Numbered from the stretch's first letter, positions 1-12,710 are shown. The stretch: 64,000 nt of DNA from Apostichopus japonicus (GCF_037975245.1 NC_092582.1:22408577-22472576); one strand, 5' to 3'. Notes: generated by a model not told the origin, from the letters alone. Translations and numbers: made by a program.

Positions 1-990
1 AAAGACAGAACACAACGAGTTGTAAACTGTTCTTCAGAGAGAAAGGTTGAGTGAGAAATAAGTTGTAAACTGTTCTTCAGAGAGAAAGGTTAAGTGAGGA
101 ATAAGTAAAAGACAGAACACAACGAGTTGTAAACTGTTCTTCAGAGAGAAAGGTTGAGTGAGAAATAAGTTGTAAACTGTTCTTCAGAGAGAAAGGTTGA
201 GTGAGAAATAAGTAAAAGACAGAACACAACGAGTTGTAAACTGTTCTTCAGAGAGAAAGGTTGAGTGAGAAATAAGTTGTAAACTGTTCTTCAGAGAGAA
301 AGGTTGAGTGAGAAATAAATAAAAGACAGAACACAACGAGTTGTAAACTGTTCTTCAGAGAGAAAGGTTGAGTGAGAAATAAGTTGTAAACTGTTCTTCA
401 GAGAGAAAGGTTGAGTGAGAAATAAGTAAAAGACAGAACACAACGAGTTGTAAACTGTTCTTCAGAGAGAAAGGTTGAGTGAGAAATAAGTTGTAAACTG
501 TTCTTCAGAGAGAAAGGTTGAGTGAGAAATAAGTAAAAGACAGAACACAACGAGTTGTAAACTGTTCTTCAGAGAGAAAGGTTGAGTGAGAAATAAGTTG
601 TAAACTGTTCTTCAGAGAGAAAGGTTGAGTGAGGAATAAGTAAAAGACAGAACACAACGAGTTGTATTAAACTGTTCTTCAGAGAGAAAGGTTGAGTGAG
701 AAATAAGTTGTAAACTGTTCTTCAGAGAGAAAGGTTGAGTGAGAAATAAGTAAAAGACAGAACACAACGAGTTGTAAACTGTTCTTCAGAGAGAAAGGTT
801 GAGTGAGAAATAAGTTGTAAACTGTTCTTCAGAGAGAAAGGTTAAGTGAGGAATAAGTAAAAGACAGAACACAACGAGTTGTAAACTGTTCTTCAGAGAG
901 AAAGGTTGAGTGAGAAATAAGTTGTAAACTGTTCTTCAGAGAGAAAGGTTGAGTGAGAAATAAGTATAAGACAGAACACAACTTGTAAAA
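1..990. repeat. 107-bp higher-order tandem repeat
   Basis: About nine copies of a 107-bp unit run from the window edge to about 990. Each unit is a 21-bp spacer beginning AAAAGACAGAACAC followed by two nearly identical 43-bp subunits beginning TTGTAAACTGTTC. Spacers recur at about 107, 214, 321, 428, 535, 642, 752, 859 and 966. The step at 642-752 is 110 bp because of a 3-base insertion. The array continues beyond the left edge. It decays at its right end into a GA-rich tract. By position it should lie in a downstream intron or the 3' side of the minus-strand ZNHIT6-like gene. An apparent minus-strand reading frame over its right end is low-complexity and not taken as a gene. Confidence 0.95.
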
Positions 991-1710
991 GACTGAGAAA
1001 AAGAGAAAGAGAAAAAGAGAGAGATAGAGAGATGAGCAACGAAAAATAAAAAGAGAACAAGCAAATTTACTTTTGAGTTTAATTTCACTATGTCTGGTGA
1101 ACATATTAAAGAAAAAGAGAATCAGACTCATTCCTATGAATAAGATACTCTGATATTCCATGTGATCAAATTAATATACCAATGAACATTATTTTCTATA
1201 ACCTACTGTACCTGACTTCTGTAGTTTAATAGATATAGTACAGAGAATCCAAGCAATGGATGCCTTGTTAATGCCATTACAGTATGTTAATATTTCAGGT
1301 CAGTTATACGTAAATATACTGATAAACATACAGAAGTAAGATGGGATGGGATTAAATTATAAGCCAATTTTTGGCTTTGGTAGTTGTGAAGGAAAACAAT
1401 GCAATAGTTATCCTATTATTGGAGCCTTTTGAGGCTTATTCCAGCACCTGTTGGTATAGTGTTCTTGTCCGTATCCAGTCCAAATAAACTTTTTTAACTA
1501 CAGTACAGAAGTAAAATGAATCTGTTACATCAACTTCATGCTTGTATCGTCAGTTAAAAATTCAATTTCTTTTTATCAACCTGTAAATGAGCTATGCATT
1601 TGACTGGACATTAGCGATTTGGATAAAATTGTCGAAGCTGAAACCTTGCCCCACACCTCTTCCTCCGGCCCCTCCCCCCCCCTCAAAGGAGCTTTTATTA
1701 TGTAACATAC
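991..1710. other. Intron sequence, no gene seen
   Basis: AT-rich unique-looking sequence between the satellite and the third ZNHIT6-like exon. The next expected exon would begin with AY to complete the Asp codon and continue the family block after NLLSD. I read the minus strand here and found no such exon, so this is treated as intron. It starts with a purine tract (991-1035) of GA repeats. Confidence 0.55.
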
Positions 1711-1817
1711 CACTGAGCAAGTTGGTTTCATTAAACTGTTGTATGGGAACAAAAGCTGTTTTGTCCCTCACACCACTGCAGCCCGACTTCTCTTTATGTT
1801 GGTTCACACACAGCAGA
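1711..1817 (-). CDS. ZNHIT6: ZNHIT6/BCD1-like, third recognised exon (end of HIT finger and GVRDKT block)
   Basis: This 107-bp exon reads [13 protein letters not shown] then [15 protein letters not shown] and NETNLLS. It supplies the last Cys, the His and the final Cys of the HIT zinc finger, and then the GVRDKTA...QQF..NLLS block that marks the ZNHIT6/BCD1 family rather than other HIT-finger proteins. The acceptor is a pyrimidine-rich run ending TTTTCAG. The donor is G|GTATGT, leaving one base (G) that would start an Asp codon, matching NLLSD in the family. The preceding exon leaves AG and this one starts with T, so the junction codon is AGT (Ser), giving CSLLC at the junction. The family acts in the nucleus in box C/D snoRNP assembly. 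Downstream exons are outside the window. Confidence 0.93.
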
Positions 1818-2740
1818 CTGAAAAGAAGAATTAGGAAGGGAAGTATAGGTTAATGGAACGAATATGCAATCTTAATACCAAAGATAATTCCATACTTATA
1901 AATATTTTAGTATTGGAAGATTTGAGCATAGACTATATTCCTTTTTTGAGGTTACTTCAATATTAAATGTAAACAGAAGTTCTTGTAGCCACCAAGGTAC
2001 AATTTATAAACACAATTAGAGTCACTGTAATTTATCTTCGAATATCAGCAGGCATCAGGCTTCATAGCCGTGGCTCAATTTATGATGATTTAATTTTCTG
2101 TTTGATGTACTTTTATGAGACAGACATTCCCTCAACATCTTTCAAGTGACTACAATTTAGCATAACAAATATTAAAATGTGCAACAAGAATTTATCTGTA
2201 ATTTATGCAGTCTGAAATGATGACAGATTTCATATTTCATTTTACCAAAGGTTCAAACTATTGACGGATAACAACATAATTCACTCCAGAGTTTCAAAAA
2301 TGGCGTGAAACTGCGAATAATGTCCCGCAAATAAAAAATGAGCCACGCTAACCAGAGGGATTTGTTGGCTATATTTCTGGTACTTCTACATGGTACAAAT
2401 TATGGTTCATCCATAAACCTTTCAAAGTTCACCTTTTTACAGTACAGTAACCGTTTTTCTAAAAGACACCTAGATAATCGTACATAACTAACGCTTTCAT
2501 TGCACAGGTTAAGGAATGTGTGCCCTTAACATAAAGCAGGGGTTCCCTAACTGGGGTGCATGAACCCCCAGGGGGTGCGTGAGTCCATCCACAGGGGGTT
2601 TGTGGGGGGATAAAGTTAGGGAAACTCTGACATAAATGTAGATAGATAAAGAGATGACAAGGAAAGTTCTGTTAATTAGGTATCGATGACATTCTCTTAT
2701 GTACGGCATACAATGAGGTATCTGCTCTTATTGGACTCAC
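1818..2740 (-). other. ZNHIT6-like intron
   Basis: A 923-bp intron between the two zinc-finger exons, minus strand GTGAGT...CAG. It is AT-rich. A short GC-richer patch (2535-2620) contains repeated CAGGGGGT-type words of the kind common in dispersed repeats. No other gene seen. Confidence 0.8.
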
Positions 2741-2815
2741 CTGCATGAGTTAATGTGACAAGCTGGACAGGTGTAGAGGGCATCATTCTTAGCACAAGTT
2801 GAGCACTTTCCTTTT
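2741..2815 (-). CDS. ZNHIT6: ZNHIT6/BCD1-like, second exon (HIT zinc finger)
   Basis: This 75-bp exon encodes KGKCSTCAKNDALYTCPACH then INSC. The pattern C-x2-C-x8-C-x2-C-x4-C is the first half of a HIT zinc finger, including the usual aromatic-x-CP core (YTCP). The acceptor follows a T-rich run ending ATTTAG. The donor is CAG|GTGAGT. Phases fit on both sides: the preceding exon ends with two bases and this one starts with the third; this exon ends AG and the next begins T. Spliced, the ligands are C8, C11, C20, C23, C28, C32, H36 and C42, counting from the Met at 4347. The exon is too short to appear as an open frame with its own start, so its identity rests on motif and splice phase together. 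Confidence 0.92.
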
Positions 2816-4336
2816 CTAAATAATAGTTGAAAGAAGAAACAACTTTCACAATAAATCATAATCAAACAAAAGACCAGTTGTATCAATATTTTAAATATTT
2901 ATCTACTGAAATGTTTTAACATAATGAAACTTTTTTCAGACTGCTCGATTGTTGCAAAATTTTAACGTTACTTAAGTGGTGTTCATTTCACCCTCAAAAA
3001 TGTGGAATATAATCCTTCACGAAAGACATACAATTGGAAAATTTTACTTGGCTTTAGTTTCTTCTACCTCTGTCAAATCAACTTTGACTGAAAAAAGGTG
3101 GCACGGTCATTTTTATATTAGGTATTAGAATTGGACACTGTTACTAACATTAAATAGAACAGGTCTTTAATGGCAAACATTATTTTAATTTTTATTTTAT
3201 CCCTCTTATTTCTTCATTTAACTGTAATGAAATCAGCAAAGCAATAACATTACAACTTACAAATGTGGATACTAATTAAGTTAAATCCAGTTTAATGATA
3301 GGCTTCTGAAATCTTATTCTGGTCAAGTAAATAAGAAATATACACTATGCTTAATATGATCCTAGGAAAGGCCTACAGGGTAGTAAACAGACACTCTACA
3401 CCTATTTATAAACACAAGCACATAGGTACAACTATCGATGCAGGCCACTTGAGAGATATATGTTCCATGGTACATGCAAACATTCCCACACACAGTTTAG
3501 AATATTATTTATCTTACTTTCTTGATAGACCTTGCTACTACCACAATGGTGGGTCGTTTTTATTTTTGCTGTCCGCATCCAAGGGTCTGCTTCACGTAAT
3601 GACCCTGCCTTTACTTTAGGATTTCAGGGAAAGTGAATCCATGACCACTTCTCCACTTGGTTCAACAATATAAAGATGTTTAAGAAGTATCTCCTCTTCT
3701 AAAGATTATATATCTATTGGACATACATGTTTTGTTTCTTTTATTTTATAGTAGCCACTGATATATGGGAAGTTCCTGACCCCTATTATTTCTCTTCATT
3801 TATAAATATATATTTTGTGCCAGATATACCCATTTTGTATACTTAGGAAGATCTGTAAATACTCAAGAGGCTATTCTGAATTATAATGTGGTGAGTTATA
3901 CTAGTTCATATATACTATAATAATATTCTTATAATACTAGTTCATTGCCTTAGGCATATAAGTATAACTGTCTCCGAAGTGAATTCTACAATTTTTACTA
4001 CCAAGTATAAATATCATGGCAACAGTACCATATACCATTAATACTTGGTCTAGTATTTGTTAGTTGAACTTTCTAACTATATAGGCCTTGTTGCGCTGTA
4101 ACTTTAGTAGCCAAAGGCAATTGCCAACACATAGGGTTTAGGCCTAAATCTTATATTCATCAGACTAGCATAGTGTAATTGACGCCTATGCTTGAGTGTA
4201 ACTTAACGTTAGGTACAGTAGTACTAGTACTAGCAGGCGGCCATGCCGACACAATTCCTTAAAAACTTCACTTTAGTAGCCGAGACTAGATGTTTCTTGT
4301 GACTTCCACGGATATTAATAAACACATTAAAATCAC
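2816..4336 (-). other. ZNHIT6-like first intron
   Basis: A 1.5-kb AT-rich intron between the proposed start exon and the zinc-finger exon. I see no further coding segment. Short open frames here on both strands look random. Confidence 0.65.
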
Positions 4337-4365
4337 CTGCTATCCATCTTCGCACTGTCGAGCAT
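4337..4365 (-). CDS. ZNHIT6: ZNHIT6/BCD1-like, proposed first coding exon
   Basis: On the minus strand an ATG at 4347-4345 sits in a strong start context (AAGATGG). It encodes MDS plus two bases (AG) before a CAG|GTGATT donor. Joining to the exon at 2815 makes an AGA codon and the N-terminus MDSRKGKC, with the first zinc ligand eight residues from the start. That suits a short-headed member of the family. An in-frame upstream ATG at 4365-4363 would add MLDSAK, and the frame stays open further upstream, so the exact start is uncertain. The exon was chosen on start context, donor and phase match. The sequence alone cannot exclude another first exon. The 5' UTR probably extends toward 4500-4700, where CpG content rises. 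Confidence 0.68.
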
Positions 4366-4599
4366 TTTCTCTTTTGCTTTTCTTCGACCCAATTGAACTG
4401 CAGTGTTGCGATGATAGTAGAACTTGTGTACAGTACACACCTCGGTTACTAGTTCTAATTGCACATGGTTTGATGTAAACAACAGCGGATATGTATCTTT
4501 CCGTTGACCAGATTGTACTTCTCATGATCTTCTATATTGTGCAATTTTTTTCTGCCATGTGTTGAAGATTTTTGGTCGCAGTAAGCTCCCTGTCACTGC

Positions 4600-7500
4600 A
4601 GTATGCCCCACAAGTCAGCTAACATTTTGATCGGCGCGGGAGGGGTGGGAGTGAGGAGACGATTATTGCTTAGGTTTTGTCTTCTGTGGGGCCTTTGTGG
4701 GGTTTTGAAATGAAGTGGCTATGGCCCTGTGGTCGTTGCGGCCGACTTTCATGTGGGGGAGGACGTTCTGTGCTTTCCCCAGACAAATAAAAACATTAAG
4801 GCATGAAATGTTGTATCCGGAGGCATGTAACAGACATATTTTTGCTGGGAAATAGTAAGCAACAAGGGTGTAACAAAACTATATTCAATTTCCTCAGTAT
4901 TCCAAAGTGTTATAAAAGTAAAGTAAAGTAAAATTTATTGATATTCATCATAAAATGACAATATAATAAAATGGACTACAGCATCCCAAAAATAGGTTAA
5001 TAAAAAGTTATCTATATATCATACAATTCAAAGTAGTTAATACTTCTAGGTAAAAATGATCGCCTAAACCGTTCTGTCCGCATACGTGGGATCGTGTAAA
5101 ATCTACTGACGTGGTTTCATGTAAAAATCAAAGAGAGGGTGATCGGAATCCTCGACTATATATGAAGCACACTGACATATTATACTGATATGTAGTATTT
5201 TTGTCACAGTATCCCTATACAATCCCCCCCCCCCCCCACATTAAATTTGGCTTCATGAACGACCACAGGGCCACACCCCTTCTTTTGCAAAATCCCTGAT
5301 AAGTAAATCGGGTAAAAATTGCTAGAGCAGCACGAGGAGACAGAAATGGGGTATTTTTGCCAGGGAGAAAGGGAGGGGGGGGGGGGGGGTGTGGGAGCGA
5401 GGTATCAAGGAATTTAAGTTTTCTAACTGTTACTGAGTCTATATATACGATAGTACGGTACCGTACAATGTTAATATCCGAATTTCTACATTCGACATTT
5501 CAACAATTTCTTAAAATGTTGTCATCTTTTTCGGATAGCGACGAGTAAGTTATATCGAAATATCAGCTACGGTATTTTTTTTTTCAAATTTCTTCTCAAT
5601 ACGTGTTTGCTGATGAACTTCGAAAAACAACTTCCGAAGTGGATTCAATGTTTCTTGCACTCTGACCAGGTGGGTTAGATAGAGTAAAGCTGTTGCAATC
5701 GATAGAAAGAAATTTATTTTCTGTTGCCCTTATGGCGCGAACGATTTACCGTAAAATCACTGCGACCGCCCATGTCAGCATGTTCATTACACAAATGTAC
5801 ACAAAATAGTCTTTACATGCGGCCCGATCAAGATTTTAACGCAGTCGTATGCTCGTATCATCCACTTTTTATAATTCCACGGAGGAAACGTCTGAAAACA
5901 TTCATTGCAATGGAAGGAAATGACACAATTTCGCAAGATAAATCGGTAAGACCAAGAGAAATATACAAGAGTAGGGACCTAAGACAGGCTAGCCACGAAA
6001 GTAAAAGTAAGCCAACGGTTGTAAACAAAAAAAGAGAGATTTGATTGGCGCGTGATCTGTTTGGCGGGGTTTGCAAATTTTGATTGAAATTTGTAGAATC
6101 TACGGACTCGTTAATATTATAACTCTGGCGAATTAAATTCAGCTCACAGTTTTTAACGACAGATACCTCAATAAAAATAAGGAATATTGAAATGAAAATT
6201 GCATAGAACGGTGTCATTTTTACTGGAACTTTAAAACAGTAAGCTGGTAAGGTCGAAGTTTAAATTTGGCAAGCACGTACTGAGACTTTAATATCGACAT
6301 TTCGACATTATACCAACATGTCAACTTTTGTGTCAAAATTGCAACCGTATTGATATCAAACTTTAAATAGACTATTATAAACTCAGACAGAATTCTGAAT
6401 TTTGTTTTTAAATGTTTTATCTAAAAATATCCAATATATTTGCAAAATAACGACCTGAACGTAAGTTTGTTTCCATCCCAAAGTTAAAAATGGAGCTGAA
6501 GATTTGACAACCACATGGACATCCTCTCCGTGTATAATGTGTTACCACGGTTGGTGGAGGGACAGGCCCCTTTTTTATTGCCCCCTTGCCCTGCCGAACA
6601 CTGAGACGCCCTCAAAAAGCTACTTCCCCTTTAAAGGAATATATAATTACTGTATCCCTTCATGTTCCCAGATTTCTAGAACTTACAAATAAATATAGAA
6701 AAATATGTGCTAATATACCGTACATCGCTTACACAATCTCAGTGACTGACCGATGATTATAGCCATACTGTTGAACTATATAGTTGACATCACTTAGCAG
6801 ACAATGGCAATGCCGGGGCAAAAATTATTTGGAAGGTGGGGGATGGGGGGGGGGGTACAACTTTGCAAGTTTTCCTGACTGTTTTAGGTAGTAGGGGCAT
6901 CAACTTTCCAGGCGAATCCAAACTCTTGTGTTTGTGACGCCGTTGAATGACACTCCCAAGAAGAGGGTCCTATACAGGCCCTCCTCCTAAACATTCAGAG
7001 TTCAAATGATACAAATGAGGCATATTTTAGACTATCAATAAGGTCTATAAGTTTGCGGTAATAAATACTTTTGATTTTGAAAAAAAAACTGAAAGCCCCC
7101 CCGCCGATTGACTGATGGGGGTGTAGGGGTGGGGAGGGGGCATGGCTCCCGCTCACCTTTGATCACGCCCGTAACATTGTAGTTTCGCTTCGTTGCATTA
7201 AGCCAGGGATTATAGTTAAATGAATGTAACTTCTTTTTTACACATCGTGGTCCTCGAGAAACCTTATACTATCAGAGCAATGATTCTAGGCAAATAAATC
7301 ACATGAAACTAAGGGAATGTGAAAAAATGTACATTCTCTGGAATATTCTGCAATTCATCATTTTGCCACAAAATGTTAAAATGATGCTATTCTGATACGA
7401 GCGTATTTTAAATTTAGAATTGATTGGATTAATTAATCAATTGATCATTAGTTCTAAAAATTGTAGAAACGATGTCTTTCCGGGAGAATGGCATCAGTTT

Positions 7501-8880
7501 GTTGCAAAATGTTAAATCTGTGAATATATTAAGTGCATCAATTGATGATTCTGCAGCAAAACGTCAATTTCCCAGTCACTTATTAGATTCAAGGAATTTG
7601 TCAGTTTGTTGAAACTTGCTGCTGTCTTCACAGAAAGATCTTAACATTTTGACGGCACTTCATCGTTCCCATATGGAACAGCCAGTTTTCACTGAGTGAC
7701 CGGAAGGAAACACGTGAAATAGGTTATCTATGCTTTGGGGACTTCGTGTATATGTTCTACGTGTCATAGTTCAACATAACATATGGACAATGCGCACTGT
7801 AAAATTTTCTGATTCAATTAAATGTAATATAACCCCTCATCAAGTCCTTTATCAGCTCTATCAAACAGGAATTTACTGTATTCCAAGACGATCAGTCTGT
7901 AGGAGAATCGTTTAAGGTACCTCCCCCATGCTAGCTTTAGTTCGTCAACCCCAAACCTTAGATTTCTACTCACTTCCTCCAGACTCTCTTACACAGTTTT
8001 CACCTCCGCGGCAAATTTCCGTTGCGGTAAACCTCGATGCCAAATACACCCCCATATTACCCCAGGCCCCGGGGTCAAAATTCCCAATGTTGACTATGGT
8101 CGAAGACCCCCTTTCCCCCTCTTGTGATTCTATTAATGTTATTAACATATTCTACTGTGTACTTTGCAAAAGAGGGTAATGATGTAGGTGAAACAGGTTC
8201 TCGGTTCCGCTTACGTTATAATAATCACAACAAATCTATTCGTGATATTTTGCAGGATTATCGAACATTTCAATCTTCATAGTCATTCTCTCAATAACTT
8301 GTTTTATAATTGCCTCGAACTTCAAATCCGCTACTGAACGTAAACGTACAGAAATCGATTGGATCTTTCGTATATAAGTCTCACATCACAGGCCTCAACA
8401 AGGCTTGTAATCCGTTCTTTGCTCCTTAATCCACAGCCTGTATAGTCATGGGTTTTTTGGGTTCTAATTCCATCAATGCAACTTACAATTATCTAGCTTC
8501 ATACTCTCATCGTGTCGCATGCTTAGGTAGGACCTACATTTCTTCAGTGTCGCAGTCAGGGATGGATTAAAGTTTCATTGTAGTCCATTAAATCAATTTT
8601 GTGTCCCCCTCTACAGTAGGAGATTTATCCTGAGACCGTCTCTTAACATATGTAATCCACGACGTAGCCAAACGTAAAATAGATACATACACAATAAATT
8701 TGCACAGTCCTGTTCTACTGTGAGGCACGTTTCACCTTAATTGAGAAGGACTTCATTTAATTCTTTCCCATGACTGAACTAAAGAATTTGTGGAAATAAA
8801 ACATTCCATGTAGCCGTCAATCCACAACTTTTAATTTCAAATCTCCCCTGTCCTTACAATTTTGTCCTTGTCTTATTACA
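4600..8880. other. Spacer between the ZNHIT6-like and GABBR1-like genes
   Basis: Sequence between the two head-to-head genes. It holds C/G homopolymer runs (about 5223-5238, 5376-5388, 6846-6855), a CpG-richer stretch at about 5280-6080 with start-like short frames and donors, and a GC-rich patch at 7090-7165. No family was recognised in the short frames at 5724-6044 and 7928-8179. Confidence 0.5.
6044..6068. promoter_or_regulatory. Candidate promoter motifs: inverted CCAAT and E2F-like site
   Basis: ATTGG (inverted CCAAT, 6044-6048) and TTTGGCGGG (6060-6068, a good match to the E2F consensus) lie 12 bp apart in a locally CpG-richer region that also contains GGCGCG. Such pairs are typical of growth- and cell-cycle-linked promoters. 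No transcript start can be read. In the minus direction this would lie about 1.7 kb upstream of the ZNHIT6-like start codon. Confidence 0.3.
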
Positions 8881-8883
8881 AAT

Positions 8884-8960
8884 GTGGGCGGAGCAACGAT
8901 AGTGAGTGCAAACGACGTCAGGCTTAAATACACAAGCTGGCGGGAAATACTTCTCACACA
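8884..8960 (+). promoter_or_regulatory. Candidate core promoter of the GABBR1-like gene
   Basis: Within 50 bp there are a GC box (GTGGGCGG, 8884-8891), a CRE-like site (CGACGTCA, 8913-8920, one mismatch to TGACGTCA) and a TATA-like TTAAATA (8924-8930). A start about 30 bp on would fall in the CTCACACA stretch at 8953-8960. The coding exon at 11155 begins with non-coding bases after a clear acceptor, so an upstream 5' UTR exon is required, and this cluster is the best candidate seen. No expression evidence. Confidence 0.4.
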
Positions 8961-9205
8961 TAGTTCTCTGGTACAATGCAGTTGATTGGACTGATATTAA
9001 TATTACTGTTTGAACTTCGTACATTGGTGGTCGGTATACGGTGCAACCATTTTCATTTAGAAATTGTCACTGAGAAACACAGACGTATTCACATCGTATC
9101 GTGATCAAATTGGTTCTTGTGGTTGTTTTCGTTTGGATATATTGTACATTGAGCCCGTGGTAAACATCGCAATTTCGGTTATCGTGGATGTGTTAGTTAA
9201 TCAAA
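8955..9205 (+). other. Candidate 5' UTR exon of the GABBR1-like gene
   Basis: Proposed non-coding first exon running from the putative start to a donor AAA|GTAAGC at 9206. It contains a short upstream open frame (8976-9104, 42 residues) whose first residues are strongly hydrophobic (MQLIGLILILLF), resembling a signal peptide. The 3' junction would be the acceptor at 11154. Evidence is positional and motif-based only. Confidence 0.35.
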
Positions 9206-11154
9206 GTAAGCATTCATGCGGTTAAGATTCTATGTTTCAGATTTCTGAAATAGCTTCTTTATATAGGCCTAATTCGCTTTTAATGTACTATAACGTTAGT
9301 TACCACACACCGTTACTGTAATTTGCAAAGGCTTGTTAGATGTCTGCAATCACATACTAGTTAAGTTACAATTACAAAAGAGCTGAAGTTATGCTAAGGT
9401 CTTAGAGTTATTGCTTAGCATATACCCTTATGGAATGATTCATAGAAAAGTTAGCATAGGCTAGGCATTTCATCAATCATGATAATTATGACAGGGCTCT
9501 TGTATTTTGTAAGTTACTGTTTTGAATAACCTATAGCTTAAGCTGGCTTAACATCGCGGAAGTAGCATTATTATAGCAGTAGTTAACTTAGGACATTAAC
9601 CTAGCGTTAGGCCGACTCCTAGACCTAGGTTGTATTATTTTCATCACTTCACACAAAGGTCACTTCGTCCACCACATTTGGTGCAAGATTAGGCACAACT
9701 AAGTATCAGTATTACTATAACACTTTAGGCAAATGTTGCCATGCAAGTTACATAGTTAGTGTAGACTTCACTTATTAACCCTAGGAAATGATATCATGCA
9801 TGATTAAGCTTCAGTTTAGCCTGGTGTATGCTTGTATCGACCTAGGCCTAGCCCGGCCTGAGTTACATACACTGATACAGTGATCAGACTCATATTCAGA
9901 AGCTAAGTTCTGCTACCCATACTGGCTTGGCCAAGCACCAGAGTCTGTGTATTTGCCCTACATCTAACTGCAACTTTCTTGTTGGCTAGTAGTAGTATAG
10001 TGCCTGCTTTAAGTTTAACCTAGACCAGATGTTAGCTGGAAGCCAAGCTCACAAATATTCACAAGGGCATAGACTATAATATATACTTCAGTTGATTACG
10101 CCCAGCCACAACCATTTTATAGCTGCCTAGACACTAATACAGTAGAGTAGTGTGGGATGTGGACTAGCCTGCCAAATCAGTTAAGCCCACAGTACCATTA
10201 AGATTGAGTCATCTCACAAAGATGACTATCAAAGTTAAGGCTACCTTTAACATAGACTAGGCAAGTGTTAGGGAACTAACCTTGTAATTAAACATTCATT
10301 CCAAAATATCCGACTTAAGTATTACCTTCACAGAAGATGGGTGGACCGATTGGTAAGTTCAGCCAATAACAGAGAGAACACAGCATGGAAATCTGATGCA
10401 TCGCTTTACAAAAAGAACATTCCAAACTGACATTCCTATTAAGGACAGCTGGAGTCAGGGATATTACTACAGAGCATTTATCTGCTAGATGGGAGGGGGG
10501 GTGGGGGTGGGATAGTGGACTGCTGTAGAGTGGGTTCACTATTGTTTTCTGTACTGATTTGCAAGCTGTCATATATGCATTAGATGGTTTTGCAATTTTG
10601 TTTAAGGAAGATATCAAGAAGTATTCTGTGATTTTCATTTGATTCCAGTTTTTTTTCAAAGTAGGGTATCCTCTACTTAAATTTATACTCAAAGATCTCA
10701 ATAAAGTAATTCATTAAAATGACAAAATTTTATTCAGAGAAATTTGGCATCCAGATATACACATTGTAATATCGCCATGAATTAGAAAACCCCAGCAATG
10801 ATGAATAAAAGTTCTGATAAAGTATTCTTGAATATTTACAATGCAAAGTGCTAAGGGGGTTACTTGAAAATGCTTTTGCAGTGTTATACATCTGAGTCTG
10901 AATTGCTACTGTTTGACTTTTTATCATGTACCGTGGCTGATGTACATATACATCAACCACAGTGTATATCTATGGACCATAACCCTCAAGGGTCGCAACC
11001 TACATGAAATTTAGCACTTTGGCTGCATGGAGTCCCTAAGGTGAGATAAGGTTTAAAATGGCAGGAGTGCATGTCCTTTGTCTTAAGTCCAGTCAGTGTG
11101 ATGTTTGTAATTAATGTGTCATGAATTTTGTTTTTCTTATATCCTCTATTTTAG
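9206..11154 (+). other. Presumed GABBR1-like 5' UTR intron
   Basis: A 1.95-kb stretch rich in CCTAG/TAGGCC words (9590-9860). It has a G run at 10493-10508 and a short hairpin near 10936-10955. Two minus-strand open frames here (10315-10960) have no recognisable family and look like chance. Confidence 0.4.
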
Positions 11155-11456
11155 GTATTGGTTACTAGGCAACCATGTATGCCACTCGGTGTTCAGTAGC
11201 ATTCATGTTAGCATTGGCCTGTTTGATGGGTCAACATCTCTGTAAGGAGGACAACCAATTAGCTACCGATGATGGTGACAAGGAGGAAGGCAACGATACC
11301 CTGCTTTACATTGGAGCCATTTTCCCGATGACCGGTGAAAGTTGGCAAGGTGGACAAGGATCAAAGCCAGCAGTGGACATGGCTCTGAAAGATGTTAACG
11401 ATAGGCCGGACATGCTACCGGGTTACAAACTCAATATGGTCTGGAATGACAGTGAG
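11155..11456 (+). CDS. GABBR1: GABA-B receptor subunit 1-like, signal peptide and start of ligand-binding domain
   Basis: The acceptor TATTTTAG is followed by 20 bases of 5' UTR and an ATG at 11175 in good context (ACCATG). The 94 codons end exactly at GAG|GTGAGTGAG, a phase-0 donor. Residues 1-23 look like a signal peptide (hydrophobic VAFMLALACLM). A short acidic linker follows, then LYIGAIFPMTG, WQGGQGSKPAVDMAL, DVNDRPDMLPGYKL and NDSE. This is the first strand and helix of the class C GPCR (ANF-receptor) Venus flytrap. The pattern FPM-G-W-GGQ-PAV-MAL-DVN-R-LP-Y-L fits subunit 1 (GABA-binding) better than subunit 2, and keeps the Trp of the ligand site. In the family the next residue is Cys, expected to open the next exon. 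No Sushi domains precede it. The receptor acts at the plasma membrane, coupling GABA to Gi/o as a heterodimer. Confidence 0.92.
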
Positions 11457-12047
11457 GTGAGTGAGTTAACATTATGCAAATTTGGTTGTGCATATGCAGT
11501 ACATGTTAATAATTGGCTGCTAGAAGCACATAATTTTTTAATACAGTGCTCGTTGGTAATTGAACTGCTGATTCCATGTTGAGAATTCATGCTCTATAAC
11601 TGTGTATAGCGTGCACTGAGTTTCTTTCAAAATTTATATGAACTGGGATATATTACATGTTGAATATTCAGTACATGCTAATATTCTTCAGTGCATAAAT
11701 TGCGTATAAATCTATGGCGTGGAGAAAGGCAGTGGAGAAAGATATTACTGTTGTGTTCCCAGTTGTCTATCAATGGTTGTGCTGCAGAGCTACAAATATG
11801 GGATGTATCAAAATATTGACCTTAATGGCATGCCAAAAGGTGATAGTCATATCAATGCCTTTCTAATAATTCTAATAATTTAAAGGATGAGATTAAGTGA
11901 CTAACGGTCTTCCAAGTAAGAGATAAGCAGCATGACACAATGGAATCCCGAAATACAAACTGGCCTAGATTGGAAAAACTGAAAGCTATACGTAATCTTC
12001 TTCTGATCTTTCAAATGTCACATTTTGTTACATCTCGTCACAAAGTT

Positions 12048-12163
12048 TGTATGGTGCATCTGAATATGATCCGAATCTTCTGCTAGAAATGTCGAGCCCA
12101 GCTCAGAAATTTACTTCACTTTATGTCTAGCAGAAGATTCGAATCACTATATCACACCATACA
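12048..12163. repeat. Imperfect inverted repeat, MITE-like
   Basis: Left arm starts TGTATGGTG (12048) and contains CCGAATCTTCTGCTAGA. Right arm, read backwards from 12163, starts TGTATGGTG and contains CGAATCTTCTGCTAGA. The arms are about 40 bp with one diverged stretch, around a ~38-bp centre. The size and terminal match would suit a tiny non-autonomous DNA element, but no clear target duplication is visible. Confidence 0.6.
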
Positions 12164-12649
12164 TCATATCTCTGTCCATTAATAGGGAAACTAAGTGCGA
12201 GACGATATGTGATCAATAATTTTTTTTAATAAAAAACAAATTACGATTTGACCAGTGTTGCAATTTTCCCCCTTTTTTCCCCCTGCTTCATACTGTTTTT
12301 CTTATGTCAGCAAAAATGTCTTTAGATCATCAAAAGATGGTTTTTTAGATGAATTATTGATAGTAAAAAAAATGGATTGCATAGTCCAAAAATTCCTACA
12401 GAATTATTGACACAGAAGAAATGCAAGGCTGTCCAACACTTGATTATCCTTGAGGTACCACGGCAATGAGAAAAAAAAAATACCAAAAAACTGACCGTAT
12501 GCAAATTTCACTAGCAGATCAATTAAACTGCAAGACACAGCCGTATGTATAGAAACACAGGCCATCTATGGCCATCAAAGGTCATTTATCCGTAACACTG
12601 ATTGTATAATATCGCAATTAAAGACAGTGCAGGAAGCATTTAGTAGCTC

Positions 12650-12710
12650 ATATATTGACCATGCTTTGGAAATTTAGTTAAAAAAAAACCTCCTTGCATG
12701 GTCAATATAT
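12650..12710. repeat. Perfect 15-bp inverted repeat
   Basis: ATATATTGACCATGC at 12650-12664 is repeated as its exact reverse complement at 12696-12710 around a 31-base A-rich spacer. It could form a hairpin. Confidence 0.75.
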